Positions 52,176 through 61,177 of a stretch of DNA of 63,006 bases are shown here, piece by piece. Source of the stretch: Mobiluncus porci (lineage in GTDB: Bacteria; Actinomycetota; Actinomycetes; Actinomycetales; Actinomycetaceae); assembly GCF_009695935.1 (NCBI RefSeq), contig NZ_VUMY01000015.1, positions 1-63,006 on the forward strand, read 5' to 3'. The position numbers were made by a program, and so were the translations under genes. Below the pieces are notes generated by a model, which saw only the letters and a list, made by a program, of their open reading frames with translations, was not told the DNA's origin and did not search any database. How positions within the stretch are numbered: the stretch's first letter is position 1; every line of letters starts with the position of its first letter.

Positions 52176-53734
52176 GCGCGGGATATACCTGGTCAGTGTG
52201 CCTGCTGGCGATGGAAGCGAAGTTGGTTCGAGTAGAGGCACATATCTCGGATGGGTTGGCCGCCTATAACCTGGTGGGGCTGCCGGATGCGGCGGTGCGG
52301 GAAGCTAGAGATCGGGTGCGATCGGCGGTCTCAAGTTGCTTCATCGAATGGCCCGATGTCCGCGTGGTCTTGAATCTCTCTCCGGCTTCTTTGCCGAAAA
52401 CTGGTTCCGGCTATGACCTGGCGATGGCGGTGGCGATGCTGGCCGCAATGCAAGTCATTCCCAAGGCGGCGGGAGATAGCTATGTGGTTATCGGGGAGCT
52501 CGGTTTGGACGGGCGTATCATCCCCGTTCGTGGGATTCTTCCGAGCGTCTTGGGCGGAATCAAACAGGGGAAAACGAAGTTCCTGGTTCCTGAAGCCAAT
52601 GTGGATGAAGCCGAGCTGGTTCCCGGCGCCAAGGTTACCGGAGTGCGACACCTCGGTCAGGTTATTGAGTTGTTGGGCGGGGAGCTCCTAGTGGAGATCC
52701 CGCCTCCGGAAGAGCCGGTGAACGTGGCCGAGGACGAGCCACGGTCGGGGCTCACCGTCGGAGATTTTTCGGATATTCGCGGTCAAGCAGCGGCCTGTCA
52801 TGCCATGGAAGTCGCCGCTGCGGGAGGACACCACTTGCTGATGGTGGGAACCCCGGGATCAGGGAAGACCATGTTGGCGTCTAGACTGCCGGGGATTTTG
52901 CCACCCCTGAGTGACCTAGAAGCGGTAGCGGTTACGGCGATCCATTCTCTAGCAGGAAAATTCTCGTCCTCCGAGGGACTGATTCGCCGTCCCCCCTTCC
53001 AAGCTCCGCATCATTCCGCCACTCTAGCGGCGATGGTGGGAGGAGGCTCGGGGATTCCGCGTCCGGGGGCAGCCTCGCTAGCGCACTGTGGAGTGCTGTT
53101 TTTAGATGAGGCCCCTGAGTTCGGGATGCGGGTCCTGGATTCGCTGCGGGAGCCCTTGGAGAGCGGGGAAATCACTTTGCACCGCGCTGCGGGAGCCGCC
53201 GTCTATCCGGCGAGTTTCCAGCTCATCATGGCAGCCAACCCCTGCCCTTGCGGGAATGCGGGGTCGAGACGTTTGACCTGTAACTGCACACCATTTGCGC
53301 GAAAACGCTATCTGGAAAGGCTCAGCGGACCCTTGTTGGACCGGATGGATATTCAAATCCAGGTGGAAACCCCGGGCCGTGGAGCCTTGTCTACCGCCCA
53401 GCCCGCTGATACGACCGAAGTAGTGGCTCGCCGCGTGGCGCAGGCCCGCGGAGCTCAACAAGAGCGCTGGAAAGAAGCTGGCTGGGAGATTAACCGCCAG
53501 ATTCCAGGGCCTTTCTTGCGCTCTCGGCGAGGCGGATTTACTCCAGAAATTCTGGGAAAACTCGATGGGGTAGTGGAAAAGGGCTTGTTGAGTATGCGCG
53601 GAGCCCAGCGGGTATTGCGCCTGGCGTGGACCGTGGCTGATTTGGAAGGAAAAACCATTCCCGGGATGGAACATTTGGGGGCGGCTATGTCACTGAGAAG
53701 ACAAGGAGCAGAAATTGGAAACCATGGAGATTGA
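52172..53734 (+). CDS. comM: ComM/YifB AAA+ helicase (Mg-chelatase-like)
   Basis: A 520-residue AAA+ ATPase. The N-terminal Lon-like domain (AYNLVGLPDAAVREARDRV, LPKTGSGYDLAMA) is followed by Walker A GTPGSGKTMLASRLPG, Walker B GVLFLDEAPEF and the zinc cluster CPCGNAGSRRLTCNC. ComM is a hexameric branch-migration helicase that helps integrate transforming DNA. The length is normal and no key motif is missing. It overlaps yraN upstream and dprA downstream, forming one operon behind regulatory module B. Confidence 0.95.
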   Translation: MSAGYTWSVCLLAMEAKLVRVEAHISDGLAAYNLVGLPDAAVREARDRVRSAVSSCFIEWPDVRVVLNLSPASLPKTGSGYDLAMAVAMLAAMQVIPKAAGDSYVVIGELGLDGRIIPVRGILPSVLGGIKQGKTKFLVPEANVDEAELVPGAKVTGVRHLGQVIELLGGELLVEIPPPEEPVNVAEDEPRSGLTVGDFSDIRGQAAACHAMEVAAAGGHHLLMVGTPGSGKTMLASRLPGILPPLSDLEAVAVTAIHSLAGKFSSSEGLIRRPPFQAPHHSATLAAMVGGGSGIPRPGAASLAHCGVLFLDEAPEFGMRVLDSLREPLESGEITLHRAAGAAVYPASFQLIMAANPCPCGNAGSRRLTCNCTPFARKRYLERLSGPLLDRMDIQIQVETPGRGALSTAQPADTTEVVARRVAQARGAQQERWKEAGWEINRQIPGPFLRSRRGGFTPEILGKLDGVVEKGLLSMRGAQRVLRLAWTVADLEGKTIPGMEHLGAAMSLRRQGAEIGNHGD

Positions 53735-55001
53735 GAACGTTAATCCGAAGCCTACCGTTGGTGCTCAAGGGGAGAATGCCGCCTCCCGCGAGACTGAAGT
53801 CCAGGCCAGAGCCGCCTGGACGGCGCTGGCGGATCCGGGAGATGTGACAGCGGGGAAACTCGTGGAGTTCTTCGGACCCGTTTCAGCGCTTGACCGGCTA
53901 GCGGAGCTGGCAAAAACCGCAACAGAACCGGATGACGTGAAGATTCGAAGCTGTTTTCGGCCATTCGTTTTGCCGCCGAGCCTCGGAAAAATCTCGGGGT
54001 GGATTTTGAGATTCCAGCATCTCGAGCTGTCTCGAGAACTCGATTTACTGGCGGAAGCCGGGGGCACTTTGCTGATCCCGGGAGATGCGAACTGGCCAGA
54101 AACCTTGGATACGCTCGGGGCGGATAAACCTCTCGCCTTGTGGGTGCGGGGAAATCCGGAGACCGTGAAAGAAACCGAAGTCGAGGGGGCGGTGGCTTTA
54201 GTCGGGGCGCGGTCCGCCACCCGCTATGGGGTGAGTGTCGCCGGAGAACTGGGATACGGCTTGGCCGAGAAAGGCATTTGGGTCGTGAGCGGGGGAGCCT
54301 ACGGTATAGATGCTGCTGGCCACCGCGGAGCCCTGGCAGGAGGCGGGAAAACCCTTAGCGTCCAAGCGGGTGGCTTGGGGGAACTCTATCCGGCAATGAA
54401 TGCCTCGCTATTTGCCCAAATCCTCGAAACCGGGGCGATAATCTCGGAAATGCCTTGGTCCCAGACCCCCCAGAGACGCTATTTCCTGAGTCGAAATCGG
54501 CTAATCTCTGCGCTTTCCCAAGTTGTGGTGGTGGTGGAAGCGGGGGCTCGATCCGGTGCAATCTCTACCGCGAACCACGGGGTGGAACAGGGGCGGGCGG
54601 TAGCGGCCGTCCCCGGGCAGGTCACCTCCTGCGCCTCCGTTGGCTGCCATGAGCTCATTCGCCAGGGGGCAACTTTGGTGACTTCCCCCGACGACGTCGT
54701 GGAACTGATGCAACCGCTTACCGCCTCCGCGCGGCCAAGAAATGGGGGCCCAGATACGAGTCAAAACGCGGAAGGAGTCGTGTCGCGTTCACTGTTCAGT
54801 GGGTTGATGAAGCCGGAAACGAGTAAAGTGCTAGATTCTTTGCCGAAGCGAGTCTGGGCTCAGCCCGAGAAGATCGCGCAAAAAGCGGGGCTCGGAATCA
54901 GTGCTACTTTGAGCGAACTCGGTTTGTTGGAACTCGAGGGGCGGGTCGAAGCTTGGGAGGGGCGCTACCGGCTCGCTCAGGTGCCACTTTCTAGCGCGTG
55001 A
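53715..55001 (+). CDS. dprA: DNA-processing protein DprA
   Basis: A 428-residue protein that protects incoming single-stranded DNA and loads RecA on it. The Rossmann-like core is visible in VALVGARSATRYGVSVA, VVSGGAYGIDAAGHRGAL and FLSRNRLISALSQVVVVVEA. A C-terminal winged-helix-like domain starts near residue 355. AAGGAG at 53703-53708 lies six bases before the TTG at 53715; an ATG at 53724 is the alternative. It overlaps the end of comM by 20 bases. Confidence 0.94.
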   Translation: METMEIENVNPKPTVGAQGENAASRETEVQARAAWTALADPGDVTAGKLVEFFGPVSALDRLAELAKTATEPDDVKIRSCFRPFVLPPSLGKISGWILRFQHLELSRELDLLAEAGGTLLIPGDANWPETLDTLGADKPLALWVRGNPETVKETEVEGAVALVGARSATRYGVSVAGELGYGLAEKGIWVVSGGAYGIDAAGHRGALAGGGKTLSVQAGGLGELYPAMNASLFAQILETGAIISEMPWSQTPQRRYFLSRNRLISALSQVVVVVEAGARSGAISTANHGVEQGRAVAAVPGQVTSCASVGCHELIRQGATLVTSPDDVVELMQPLTASARPRNGGPDTSQNAEGVVSRSLFSGLMKPETSKVLDSLPKRVWAQPEKIAQKAGLGISATLSELGLLELEGRVEAWEGRYRLAQVPLSSA

Positions 55002-55039
55002 GTCTCGGTCGGTCGGTCGCGCGGCCTTAAGCTGGGGAG

Positions 55040-56041
55040 GTGAACGAAGAGACAACCGCGGCGTGGGTGGAGGAGATAATCTCTGATTTTGGAGAATATC
55101 TCAAAGCAAACCGCGGTTTTTCTCCCCATTCCCTGCGGGCTTATCTCGGAGACTTGCGGGAGTTGCTGGACTTCCTGGACCCGCAAAGTCTGGAGTCGCC
55201 TCAAACAGTGAGCGAGTCCCTAAGCGACCCGCGGACCATTCGCTCCTGGCTGGGACAGCTGTCTCGCCAGGGCGCATCCAGAGCGACTTTGGCGAGAAGA
55301 ATCGCCTCCTTTCGCACCTTTTCCGCTTGGGCCCAAAAACACGGGGTTCTGACTCGCGATTCCGGAGCGAAACTGCGGTCCCCGAAACCAGATAATGCCT
55401 TGCCGACCGTCTTGAGTGAAGCCGATGCCGCCAAGCTCCTAGACGCGGCCCGAAAACAAGCCCACGGAGAATCAACCGCGGACGATGCTGAAAACCAGGC
55501 GGGAAAAGCTGGGACCCCGAGTAAGTCTCGAGCAGTCGCCCTGCGAGATTGGGCTCTTCTCGAGATGCTCTACGCCACCGGAGTCCGAGTCAGCGAACTA
55601 ACCGGTTTGAAACTCGGAGATGTGAACCGCTCGGAGGCCACCATTCGGGTTCTCGGTAAAGGCAACAAGGAGCGGATTGCTCCCTACGGGATTCCGGCGG
55701 GCCTGGCTCTGGAAGAATACTTGGAGCAGGGGCGCCCTGAGCTGATTTCCGCGGAAAAGCCCCAGCCTGATTGGGTGTTTCTCGGGGTCAAAGGCGGGAG
55801 GCTTGACTCGAGGCTAGTGCGGGGGATGCTGCACCGCATGACCGCTATCGCGGGAGTTCCGGATCTGGGTCCCCACGGTTTACGCCACACAGCGGCCACC
55901 CACTTGTTGAATGGGGGAGCCGACTTGCGCAGCGTTCAGGAGATTCTCGGACACGCCTCCCTGGCTACCACCCAGCGCTACACCCATCTTTCGGTCGACC
56001 GTCTGCGTCAGGTCTACCTGCAGGCTCATCCGCGGGCTTGA
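55040..56041 (+). CDS. xerC: Tyrosine recombinase XerC
   Basis: A 333-residue site-specific recombinase that resolves chromosome dimers with XerD at dif. The SAM-like N-terminal domain (FGEYLKANRGFSPHSLRAYL) is followed by the catalytic Arg in ATGVRVSELTGL, Lys in LGKGNKERIAP, HGLRHTAATHLL, and LGHASLATTQRYTHLS with His and Tyr. An insert of about 25 polar residues follows position 130. The start is a GTG; GGGGAG directly abuts it, so the true start may be a few codons further in. Confidence 0.93.
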   Translation: MNEETTAAWVEEIISDFGEYLKANRGFSPHSLRAYLGDLRELLDFLDPQSLESPQTVSESLSDPRTIRSWLGQLSRQGASRATLARRIASFRTFSAWAQKHGVLTRDSGAKLRSPKPDNALPTVLSEADAAKLLDAARKQAHGESTADDAENQAGKAGTPSKSRAVALRDWALLEMLYATGVRVSELTGLKLGDVNRSEATIRVLGKGNKERIAPYGIPAGLALEEYLEQGRPELISAEKPQPDWVFLGVKGGRLDSRLVRGMLHRMTAIAGVPDLGPHGLRHTAATHLLNGGADLRSVQEILGHASLATTQRYTHLSVDRLRQVYLQAHPRA

Positions 56042-56080
56042 TAAAAGTCCTAACAAACTGAAAAAAACTTAGAAACAGGC

Positions 56081-56110
56081 TTAATAAAAGCTGGAAGTCG
56101 GGGCTATAAT
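56081..56110 (+). promoter_or_regulatory. Predicted promoter of the DUF6318 lipoprotein gene
   Basis: A consensus -10 TATAAT (56105-56110) lies 46 bp before the gene, with TTAATA at 56081-56086 as the likely -35 (18-bp spacer). Confidence 0.5.
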
Positions 56111-56155
56111 GCTCTCAAAGGATGTCTCTATCGAGTCCTCGACATGGAGGTTCCG

Positions 56156-56875
56156 GTGCAAGGGTTAGGACGTGTGATTCGCGCTGTTGCCGTGGCTGCA
56201 ATAACTGCCACGGTGCTGACAGCTTGCGGTCCTGGGGGTAACACCGGTAGCGACACCATGACCGCCCGCGAAATGATGACAGTGGACGTGACCTTGCGTC
56301 AGCCGGCAGGACCCGATTCTGGGGAATATCCCGCGCCGGAGGATTCCGCTCCCATTGCCACGCCTCTCGAAACCCCCAGTGATTCCACGACTTCCGGTGT
56401 CGCCACTATTGCTCCGGAAAAAGCGATGCGGGTGCCACCCTTTGATGAGCCCAAACGCTTCAAGGAATTCTCCCGACAGGGAGCCGCCAATGTGGTGGCC
56501 TACTACACCTACGCTGCCTATTACGGTCTCGTTGCAGGCAAGACTGACTACATGCGGAAAGTGTTTTCCCCCGAGTGCTCGAAATGCAATGAGATGGCTT
56601 CCTGGGTGGAGAAGTTTGTAGGAGAAAACCAGCGGGTAGAGACGGGGGTTCCGCGAACCACCATTATTGACGTCTACAGTGAAAAAAGCAGCGGCAAGTT
56701 CTTCTTCTGGGTGGTGGCCGAAAACCTCGAGCCTCCCATCATCGGCTACGACGCCCAGAGTTCTATGACTGGTTACGATCCGGCCTCAACGAGCAAGTCG
56801 CTCTATCGAGTGGAATTCATAGAAGGCAAAAACGTCATCACCGGTATCTTTAAGGTTCCTGCCCGCTACGAATAG
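56156..56875 (+). CDS. DUF6318-type lipoprotein
   Basis: About 239 residues. A hydrophobic signal segment ends in the lipobox TVLTACGPG. A Pro/Thr/Ser-rich linker of about 70 residues leads to a domain with ANVVAYYTYAAYYGLVAGKT and a Cys pair in PECSKCNEMASWVEKF, typical of DUF6318 proteins of Actinomycetales. The function is unknown; it should be attached to the outer leaflet of the membrane. GGAGG at 56146-56150 favours the GTG at 56156 over the ATG at 56144. Confidence 0.85.
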   Translation: MQGLGRVIRAVAVAAITATVLTACGPGGNTGSDTMTAREMMTVDVTLRQPAGPDSGEYPAPEDSAPIATPLETPSDSTTSGVATIAPEKAMRVPPFDEPKRFKEFSRQGAANVVAYYTYAAYYGLVAGKTDYMRKVFSPECSKCNEMASWVEKFVGENQRVETGVPRTTIIDVYSEKSSGKFFFWVVAENLEPPIIGYDAQSSMTGYDPASTSKSLYRVEFIEGKNVITGIFKVPARYE

Positions 56876-56936
56876 CACCGCCCGAGATGGCGCCGCAGTT
56901 AGTCTTTTTCAACTAACGAAACCGCCCGCGAGTGGC

Positions 56937-57518
56937 CTATTTTATTGGCCAGAGCCGGATTCGGCCCCCCAGCAGTTTGAGCGGATCCACGTAGCCTTCG
57001 GGGCCGTCTTTCACTCCGAAGTGGAGCCGATCGTCTCCCGCAAAATGTCCCCCGAGCGCCGTTCCGATCGCATCTGCTCGAAACACTTCATCCCCGACCT
57101 TGACGCTTGGCTCCACCGGCTCGTAGGTATAGCGCCGCCCGCTGGAGTCCTGAAGAGAAACCAGCGGGCGCCCCGCGAGTTCACCGGCAAACAACACGGT
57201 GGCATCTGTTGCAGCATATACCGTTTCACCAGGAGTGACCCGAATATCAATGCCGCGGTGACCCGGCAGCCATTTCTGGGCTGGCGGGTCGAAACGGCGC
57301 GGAACCGCGACCGGACGACCTGTCGGCCAGTAGAGGAAATCCCGAAGTCCGGCTTTCGCCCCAATCTCGAGGTTGGCTCGGGAAGAAAGGCTTGCGGTGG
57401 CGGAAAATGAGTCGAAAAGCACGTCCCCATGACTCAGTTCCTGTCCTGCGCACGACACTGCGAGGGCCGGAGAAAAGAGCACGAAAAATGCCAGTAAGGC
57501 AGTGAATAATTTTCTCAT
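56937..57518 (-). CDS. Secreted M23-like (LytM) protein with degenerate active site
   Basis: 193 residues with an N-terminal signal peptide (LLAFFVLFSPALAVSCA). The LytM fold is clear: GHRGIDI gives the first zinc His and Asp, and the last strand reads RLHFGV. In active enzymes that strand is HxH; here the first His is Arg. The loop that normally carries the other catalytic His reads RRYTYEPVEP, without His. So zinc may still bind, but hydrolysis is doubtful, and the protein may act as a regulator of other wall hydrolases. A gene of this kind sits beside rpsB in mycobacteria too (Rv2891). Part of the ssb/comM module lies upstream. Confidence 0.85.
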   Translation of the reverse strand: MRKLFTALLAFFVLFSPALAVSCAGQELSHGDVLFDSFSATASLSSRANLEIGAKAGLRDFLYWPTGRPVAVPRRFDPPAQKWLPGHRGIDIRVTPGETVYAATDATVLFAGELAGRPLVSLQDSSGRRYTYEPVEPSVKVGDEVFRADAIGTALGGHFAGDDRLHFGVKDGPEGYVDPLKLLGGRIRLWPIK

Positions 57519-57554
57519 GACTCGAGCTTTTCCCTGGAAACAGGGCTAAGCAAA

Positions 57555-57606
57555 CGAAACATTTTTACCATGTGAATTCGGGCAATTTATTGCAGCTGTG
57601 GAAAAC
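57555..57606 (-). promoter_or_regulatory. Partial copy of the ssb/comM module upstream of the M23 gene (copy C)
   Basis: On the minus strand, TTTTCCACAG (from about 57604) is followed by GAATTCACATGGTAAA (57579-57564), then AATG and TTTCG. The 16-mer is identical to copy B, and its distance to the gene start (46 bases after GGTAAA) is the same as in copy B. The CGTTAA dyad of copies A and B is not present. Confidence 0.55.
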
Positions 57607-57750
57607 TCTGCTTTTGGCGGTCTCAAGCCAAGAATTGGCGAAAGTAGGGGGAGTTTTGTTACACTTGCTACCGCAACTGGCATCCGCTGGTTGACTTCGC
57701 GTGTTCGCAGCCGTGAAAACGCTTCGGCGCTATTAAACGGTCACCAGTTC

Positions 57751-57778
57751 TTCCGCAAGGTCCCCTCGGGGTGCGGAA
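57751..57778 (+). promoter_or_regulatory. Hairpin in the rpsB leader
   Basis: TTCCGCA (57751-57757) and TGCGGAA (57772-57778) enclose an inner CCCC/GGGG stem. It lies about 85 bases before rpsB in a 345-base gap that otherwise holds only copy C and no gene. It could be part of an S2 autoregulatory leader or an attenuator. Confidence 0.35.
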
Positions 57779-57863
57779 AACTCTGTGTTCACCAGGCATT
57801 AACCGAAACCGGGCGCATACCGGCGAGTCCGCGCGCGCCCCAAAACTGAAAGAAGGACGCCTT

Positions 57864-58748
57864 ATGGCAGTCGTAACTATGCGCCAGCTTCTGGAAAGTG
57901 GCGTACATTTCGGGCATCAGACCCGCCGCTGGAACCCTAAGATGAAGCGGTTTATCTTGACCGACCGTTCCGGCATTTACATCCTCGATCTCCAGCAGAC
58001 TCTGGCTGATATCGATATTGCTTACGATTTCGTGAAGCAAACAGTGGCTCACGGCGGCACGATGCTGTTTGTGGGCACTAAGAAACAAGCCCAAGAATCC
58101 ATCGCCGAACAAGCTACTCGCGTGGGCATGCCCTATGTCAACGAGCGCTGGCTGGGCGGGATGCTCACGAACTTCTCGACCGTCCACAAGCGCTTGCAGC
58201 GCCTGAAGGAACTCGAACAATACGACTTTGAAGACACCGCCTCAACGGGCCTCACCAAGAAGGAACTGTTGATGATGCGTCGCGAAAAGGACAAGCTCGC
58301 CAAGACTCTGGGCGGGATTCGCGACATGAACAAGACGCCAAGCGTCCTGTGGGTTGTGGACACGAAGAAAGAACACCTCGCGATTGCGGAAGCCCAGAAG
58401 CTCGGAATTCCGATTGTGGCGATTCTCGACACGAACTGTGATCCTGACGAGGTTGATTACGGTATCCCCGGCAACGATGACGCAATTCGCGCGGTCGACT
58501 TGCTGACCAAGGTAATTGCGGACGCCTGCGCGGATGGCCTGGTGGAACGCTCCAAGAAACAGATCGGCGAAGGCGCAGAAGGCGCGGAGCCGATGGCGGA
58601 ATGGGAACGCGACCTGCTGCAAGGTAGCGAAGCCGCCGCCGCAGCCCCCGCGGAGGAAACCTCTGCTGAGGACGCTCCCTCGGAAGAGGCTCCGGCAGAA
58701 GAAGCTCCGGCAGAAGAAGCTCCGGCCGAAGAAACCCCCGCTGAATAA
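57864..58748 (+). CDS. rpsB: 30S ribosomal protein S2 with acidic repeat tail
   Basis: A 294-residue protein. Residues 1-250 are normal S2 ([42 protein letters not shown]). The last 45 residues are Ala-, Pro- and Glu-rich with repeated EEAPA units. AGAAGGA at 57851-57857 fixes the ATG at 57864. It is the first gene of the rpsB-tsf pair. Confidence 0.96.
   Translation: MAVVTMRQLLESGVHFGHQTRRWNPKMKRFILTDRSGIYILDLQQTLADIDIAYDFVKQTVAHGGTMLFVGTKKQAQESIAEQATRVGMPYVNERWLGGMLTNFSTVHKRLQRLKELEQYDFEDTASTGLTKKELLMMRREKDKLAKTLGGIRDMNKTPSVLWVVDTKKEHLAIAEAQKLGIPIVAILDTNCDPDEVDYGIPGNDDAIRAVDLLTKVIADACADGLVERSKKQIGEGAEGAEPMAEWERDLLQGSEAAAAAPAEETSAEDAPSEEAPAEEAPAEEAPAEETPAE
58689..58733 (+). repeat. Three tandem 15-bp units in the rpsB tail
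   Basis: GCTCCGGCAGAAGAA occurs at 58689-58703 and 58704-58718, with a one-base variant at 58719-58733. It encodes APAEE and could change copy number by slippage without breaking the frame. Confidence 0.8.
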
Positions 58749-58772
58749 TCCAAAACTATAGAAGGACAAAAC

Positions 58773-59612
58773 ATGGCTAATTACAGCATGCAAGATTTGA
58801 AAGACCTCCGCGAGGAAACCGGCGCTGGCTTGGCCGACGTCAAGAAGGCCCTCGAAGAGGCCAATGGTGATCGTGAAAAGGCGCTCGAAATCATCCGCGT
58901 CAAGGGCTTGAAGTCCTTGTCCAAGCGCGAAGGGCGCTCGGCGGGCATGGGTCTCATCGGCGCGAAGGTCACCGACACCAAGACCGGCCAGCGCGGCACG
59001 ATGGTCGAGGTCAACGCGGAGACCGACTTCGTCGTCAAGACCGACAAGTTCATCAACATGGCTGACAAGATCCTGGAGGCCGCGGCCGAGTCCGGCGCTG
59101 AGACCGTCGATGACCTCATGAAAGCCAAGACCGATGACGGCACCGTCAAGGACACCCTCGACGCGGTGGCTGCGATTATCGGTGAGAAGCTCGATGTCGC
59201 GAACGTGCGTCAGCTCGAAGGCGAAGCCGTGGATGTTTACCTCCACAAGTCATCCCAGGACCTGCCGCCGACCGTGGGCGTCATGGTGGCGACCGATAAG
59301 GCGGCTGCGAGCGTGGCTCACGACGTCGCGATGCACATTGCGGCATACTCTCCCGAATACCTCACCCGCGAAGAAATCCCCGCTGACGTGGTGGAAAAGG
59401 AGCGCAACACCCTGACTGAGACGACCAAGGCTGAAGGTAAGCCCGAGGCTGCCATCGCGAAAATTGTGGAAGGCCGCATGAATGGCTTCTACAAGGAGAA
59501 CGTCTTGCTCGACCAGGCTTTCGCGAAAGATCCGAAGACCACGGTTGGAAAGATTGTGGAGGGCACTAAAGGCCAGGTCACCGGTTTTGCTCGTCTCCAG
59601 GCCGGAGAATAA
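58773..59612 (+). CDS. tsf: Translation elongation factor Ts
   Basis: A 279-residue nucleotide-exchange factor for EF-Tu. It begins with the conserved LKDLREETGAGLADVKKALEE and has MVEVNAETDFV and the C-terminal coiled-coil domain ending LDQAFAKDPKTTVGK. The length is normal. GAAGGAC precedes the ATG, 24 bases after rpsB. A hairpin follows the stop. Confidence 0.97.
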   Translation: MANYSMQDLKDLREETGAGLADVKKALEEANGDREKALEIIRVKGLKSLSKREGRSAGMGLIGAKVTDTKTGQRGTMVEVNAETDFVVKTDKFINMADKILEAAAESGAETVDDLMKAKTDDGTVKDTLDAVAAIIGEKLDVANVRQLEGEAVDVYLHKSSQDLPPTVGVMVATDKAAASVAHDVAMHIAAYSPEYLTREEIPADVVEKERNTLTETTKAEGKPEAAIAKIVEGRMNGFYKENVLLDQAFAKDPKTTVGKIVEGTKGQVTGFARLQAGE

Positions 59613-59634
59613 AGCAAGAATCTAAGCCAATCAG

Positions 59635-59665
59635 AGAGCCCCGAGGTCTAAAGCCTCGGGGCTCT
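59635..59665 (+). terminator. Strong hairpin after tsf
   Basis: AGAGCCCCGAGG (59635-59646) pairs perfectly with CCTCGGGGCTCT (59654-59665). There is no T-run, but position and stability suggest that it ends the rpsB-tsf transcript. Confidence 0.65.
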
Positions 59666-59678
59666 GGGCATATTTGCA

Positions 59679-59684
59679 TATAAT
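59679..59684 (+). promoter_or_regulatory. Predicted -10 element of pyrH
   Basis: A consensus TATAAT directly follows the tsf hairpin, with TG three bases upstream as in extended -10 sites. No good -35 is seen. It lies 80 bp before pyrH. Confidence 0.45.
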
Positions 59685-59763
59685 GGGCAAAGTGACTGTT
59701 GCCGACTTGATGAACCAGTCGGCCAGCGCCAGTACCGGTACGAGAAAATGAGGAGAGGCAATA

Positions 59764-60492
59764 ATGGCTGAGAACCTATCCAGACGCGTGTTGATGAAAC
59801 TGTCTGGTGAAGTCTTTGGGGGTGGCTCCGTGGGGCTCGATCCCGATGTGGTTTCCGATATTGCTCACCAAGTCGCCAGCGCCGTAAACGCGGGAGTGCA
59901 AGTCGCCATCGTGGTTGGTGGCGGTAACTTCTTCCGGGGCGCGGAACTCTCCCAGCGCGGCCTAGATCGCGCACGTGCGGACTATATGGGGATGCTTGGA
60001 ACCGTCATGAATGCGCTCGCCCTGCAAGACTTCTTGGAACAAGCCGGGGTGCGGGCTCGCGTCCAGTCGGCCATCAACATGGCGCAAGTAGCGGAGCCCT
60101 ATATTCCTTTGCGGGCGATTCGCCACCTCGAAAAAGGCCGCGTGGTGGTTTTCGGCGCGGGCGCGGGGATGCCCTATTTCTCTACTGACACGGTTTCGGC
60201 TCAACGTGCCCTGGAAACCCATTGCCAGGAGCTTCTCGTAGGAAAGAACGGGGTCGACGGGGTTTATACTGCCGACCCGCGGCTTGACCCCAGCGCCACA
60301 AAACTCGACCGCGTCAGTTACGAACAAGCCCTGCACGACGGGCTCAAAGTGGTGGATGCCGCTGCCTTCTCCCTTTGCCAAGAAAATGGCTTAGCCATGC
60401 GGGTTTTCGGGATGGGAGAGCCCGGCAATGTTACGAAGGCCCTACTGGGCGAAGACATCGGGACTGTCCTCTTTAGTGAGAACGCGGCTTGA
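59764..60492 (+). CDS. pyrH: Uridylate kinase
   Basis: A 242-residue hexameric UMP kinase. It begins [14 protein letters not shown] and has [11 protein letters not shown], the ATP- and UMP-site segments, and [11 protein letters not shown]. It supplies UDP for nucleic acids and the cell envelope. GAGGAG or GAGAGG lies just before the ATG. frr follows after 61 bases. Confidence 0.97.
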   Translation: MAENLSRRVLMKLSGEVFGGGSVGLDPDVVSDIAHQVASAVNAGVQVAIVVGGGNFFRGAELSQRGLDRARADYMGMLGTVMNALALQDFLEQAGVRARVQSAINMAQVAEPYIPLRAIRHLEKGRVVVFGAGAGMPYFSTDTVSAQRALETHCQELLVGKNGVDGVYTADPRLDPSATKLDRVSYEQALHDGLKVVDAAAFSLCQENGLAMRVFGMGEPGNVTKALLGEDIGTVLFSENAA

Positions 60493-60553
60493 TGATTCCA
60501 CCTGATTGAAACTTTATAATCGAGGAAACCCACTACAGAAAAAGGAGAAACCC

Positions 60554-61111
60554 GTGATTGAAGAAACCTTGAAAGATGCGAAAGTAAAGATGGAGAAGGC
60601 AATCGCCGCGACCAAGGAAGAATTCGCGACGATTCGAACCGGTCGGGCTAACGCCAACATGTTCGACGGCATTATGGTGGAATACTACGGCACCCCGACG
60701 CCGTTGAAGCAACTCGCTTCCTTCAACATTCCCGAGGCTCGAACCATCATTATCCAGCCCTTCGACAAAGGCTCTTCCCAAGACATTATCCACGCCATTG
60801 CTGAATCCGATCTCGGGGTGACTCCGACTGATGACGGCAAGACCATTCGGGTTGTGCTGCCGGCTCTGACCGAAGATCGCCGCAAGGAATACGTCAAGAT
60901 GGCGAAGACTAAGGCTGAGGATGGGCGCGTTTCGATTCGCGGGATTCGCCGCAAAGCCAAAGACGAGTTGGAATCGTTTAAGAAGGACAAGGTCCTCGGT
61001 GAGGATGAAGTCGAGCGCGGGGAAAAGGAACTCGAGAATATCACCAAGCAGTTTACCGACGAGATTGACAAGCTCTTGGCCGGTAAGGAATCCGAGCTGA
61101 TGACCGTCTGA
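60554..61111 (+). CDS. frr: Ribosome recycling factor
   Basis: A 185-residue protein that splits post-termination ribosomes with EF-G. The conserved TIRTGRANANMFDGIMVEYYG and RRKEYVKMAKTKAEDGRVSIR are present, with the three-helix bundle pattern. AAAAGGAG before the GTG at 60554 fixes the start. Confidence 0.97.
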   Translation: MIEETLKDAKVKMEKAIAATKEEFATIRTGRANANMFDGIMVEYYGTPTPLKQLASFNIPEARTIIIQPFDKGSSQDIIHAIAESDLGVTPTDDGKTIRVVLPALTEDRRKEYVKMAKTKAEDGRVSIRGIRRKAKDELESFKKDKVLGEDEVERGEKELENITKQFTDEIDKLLAGKESELMTV

Positions 61112-61177
61112 TTCGCCTCGCGTCGATTTTTCGGCGTTCTCGTAGGTGGATGGTGTCCGAAGCAAGCAAAAGGCAAG

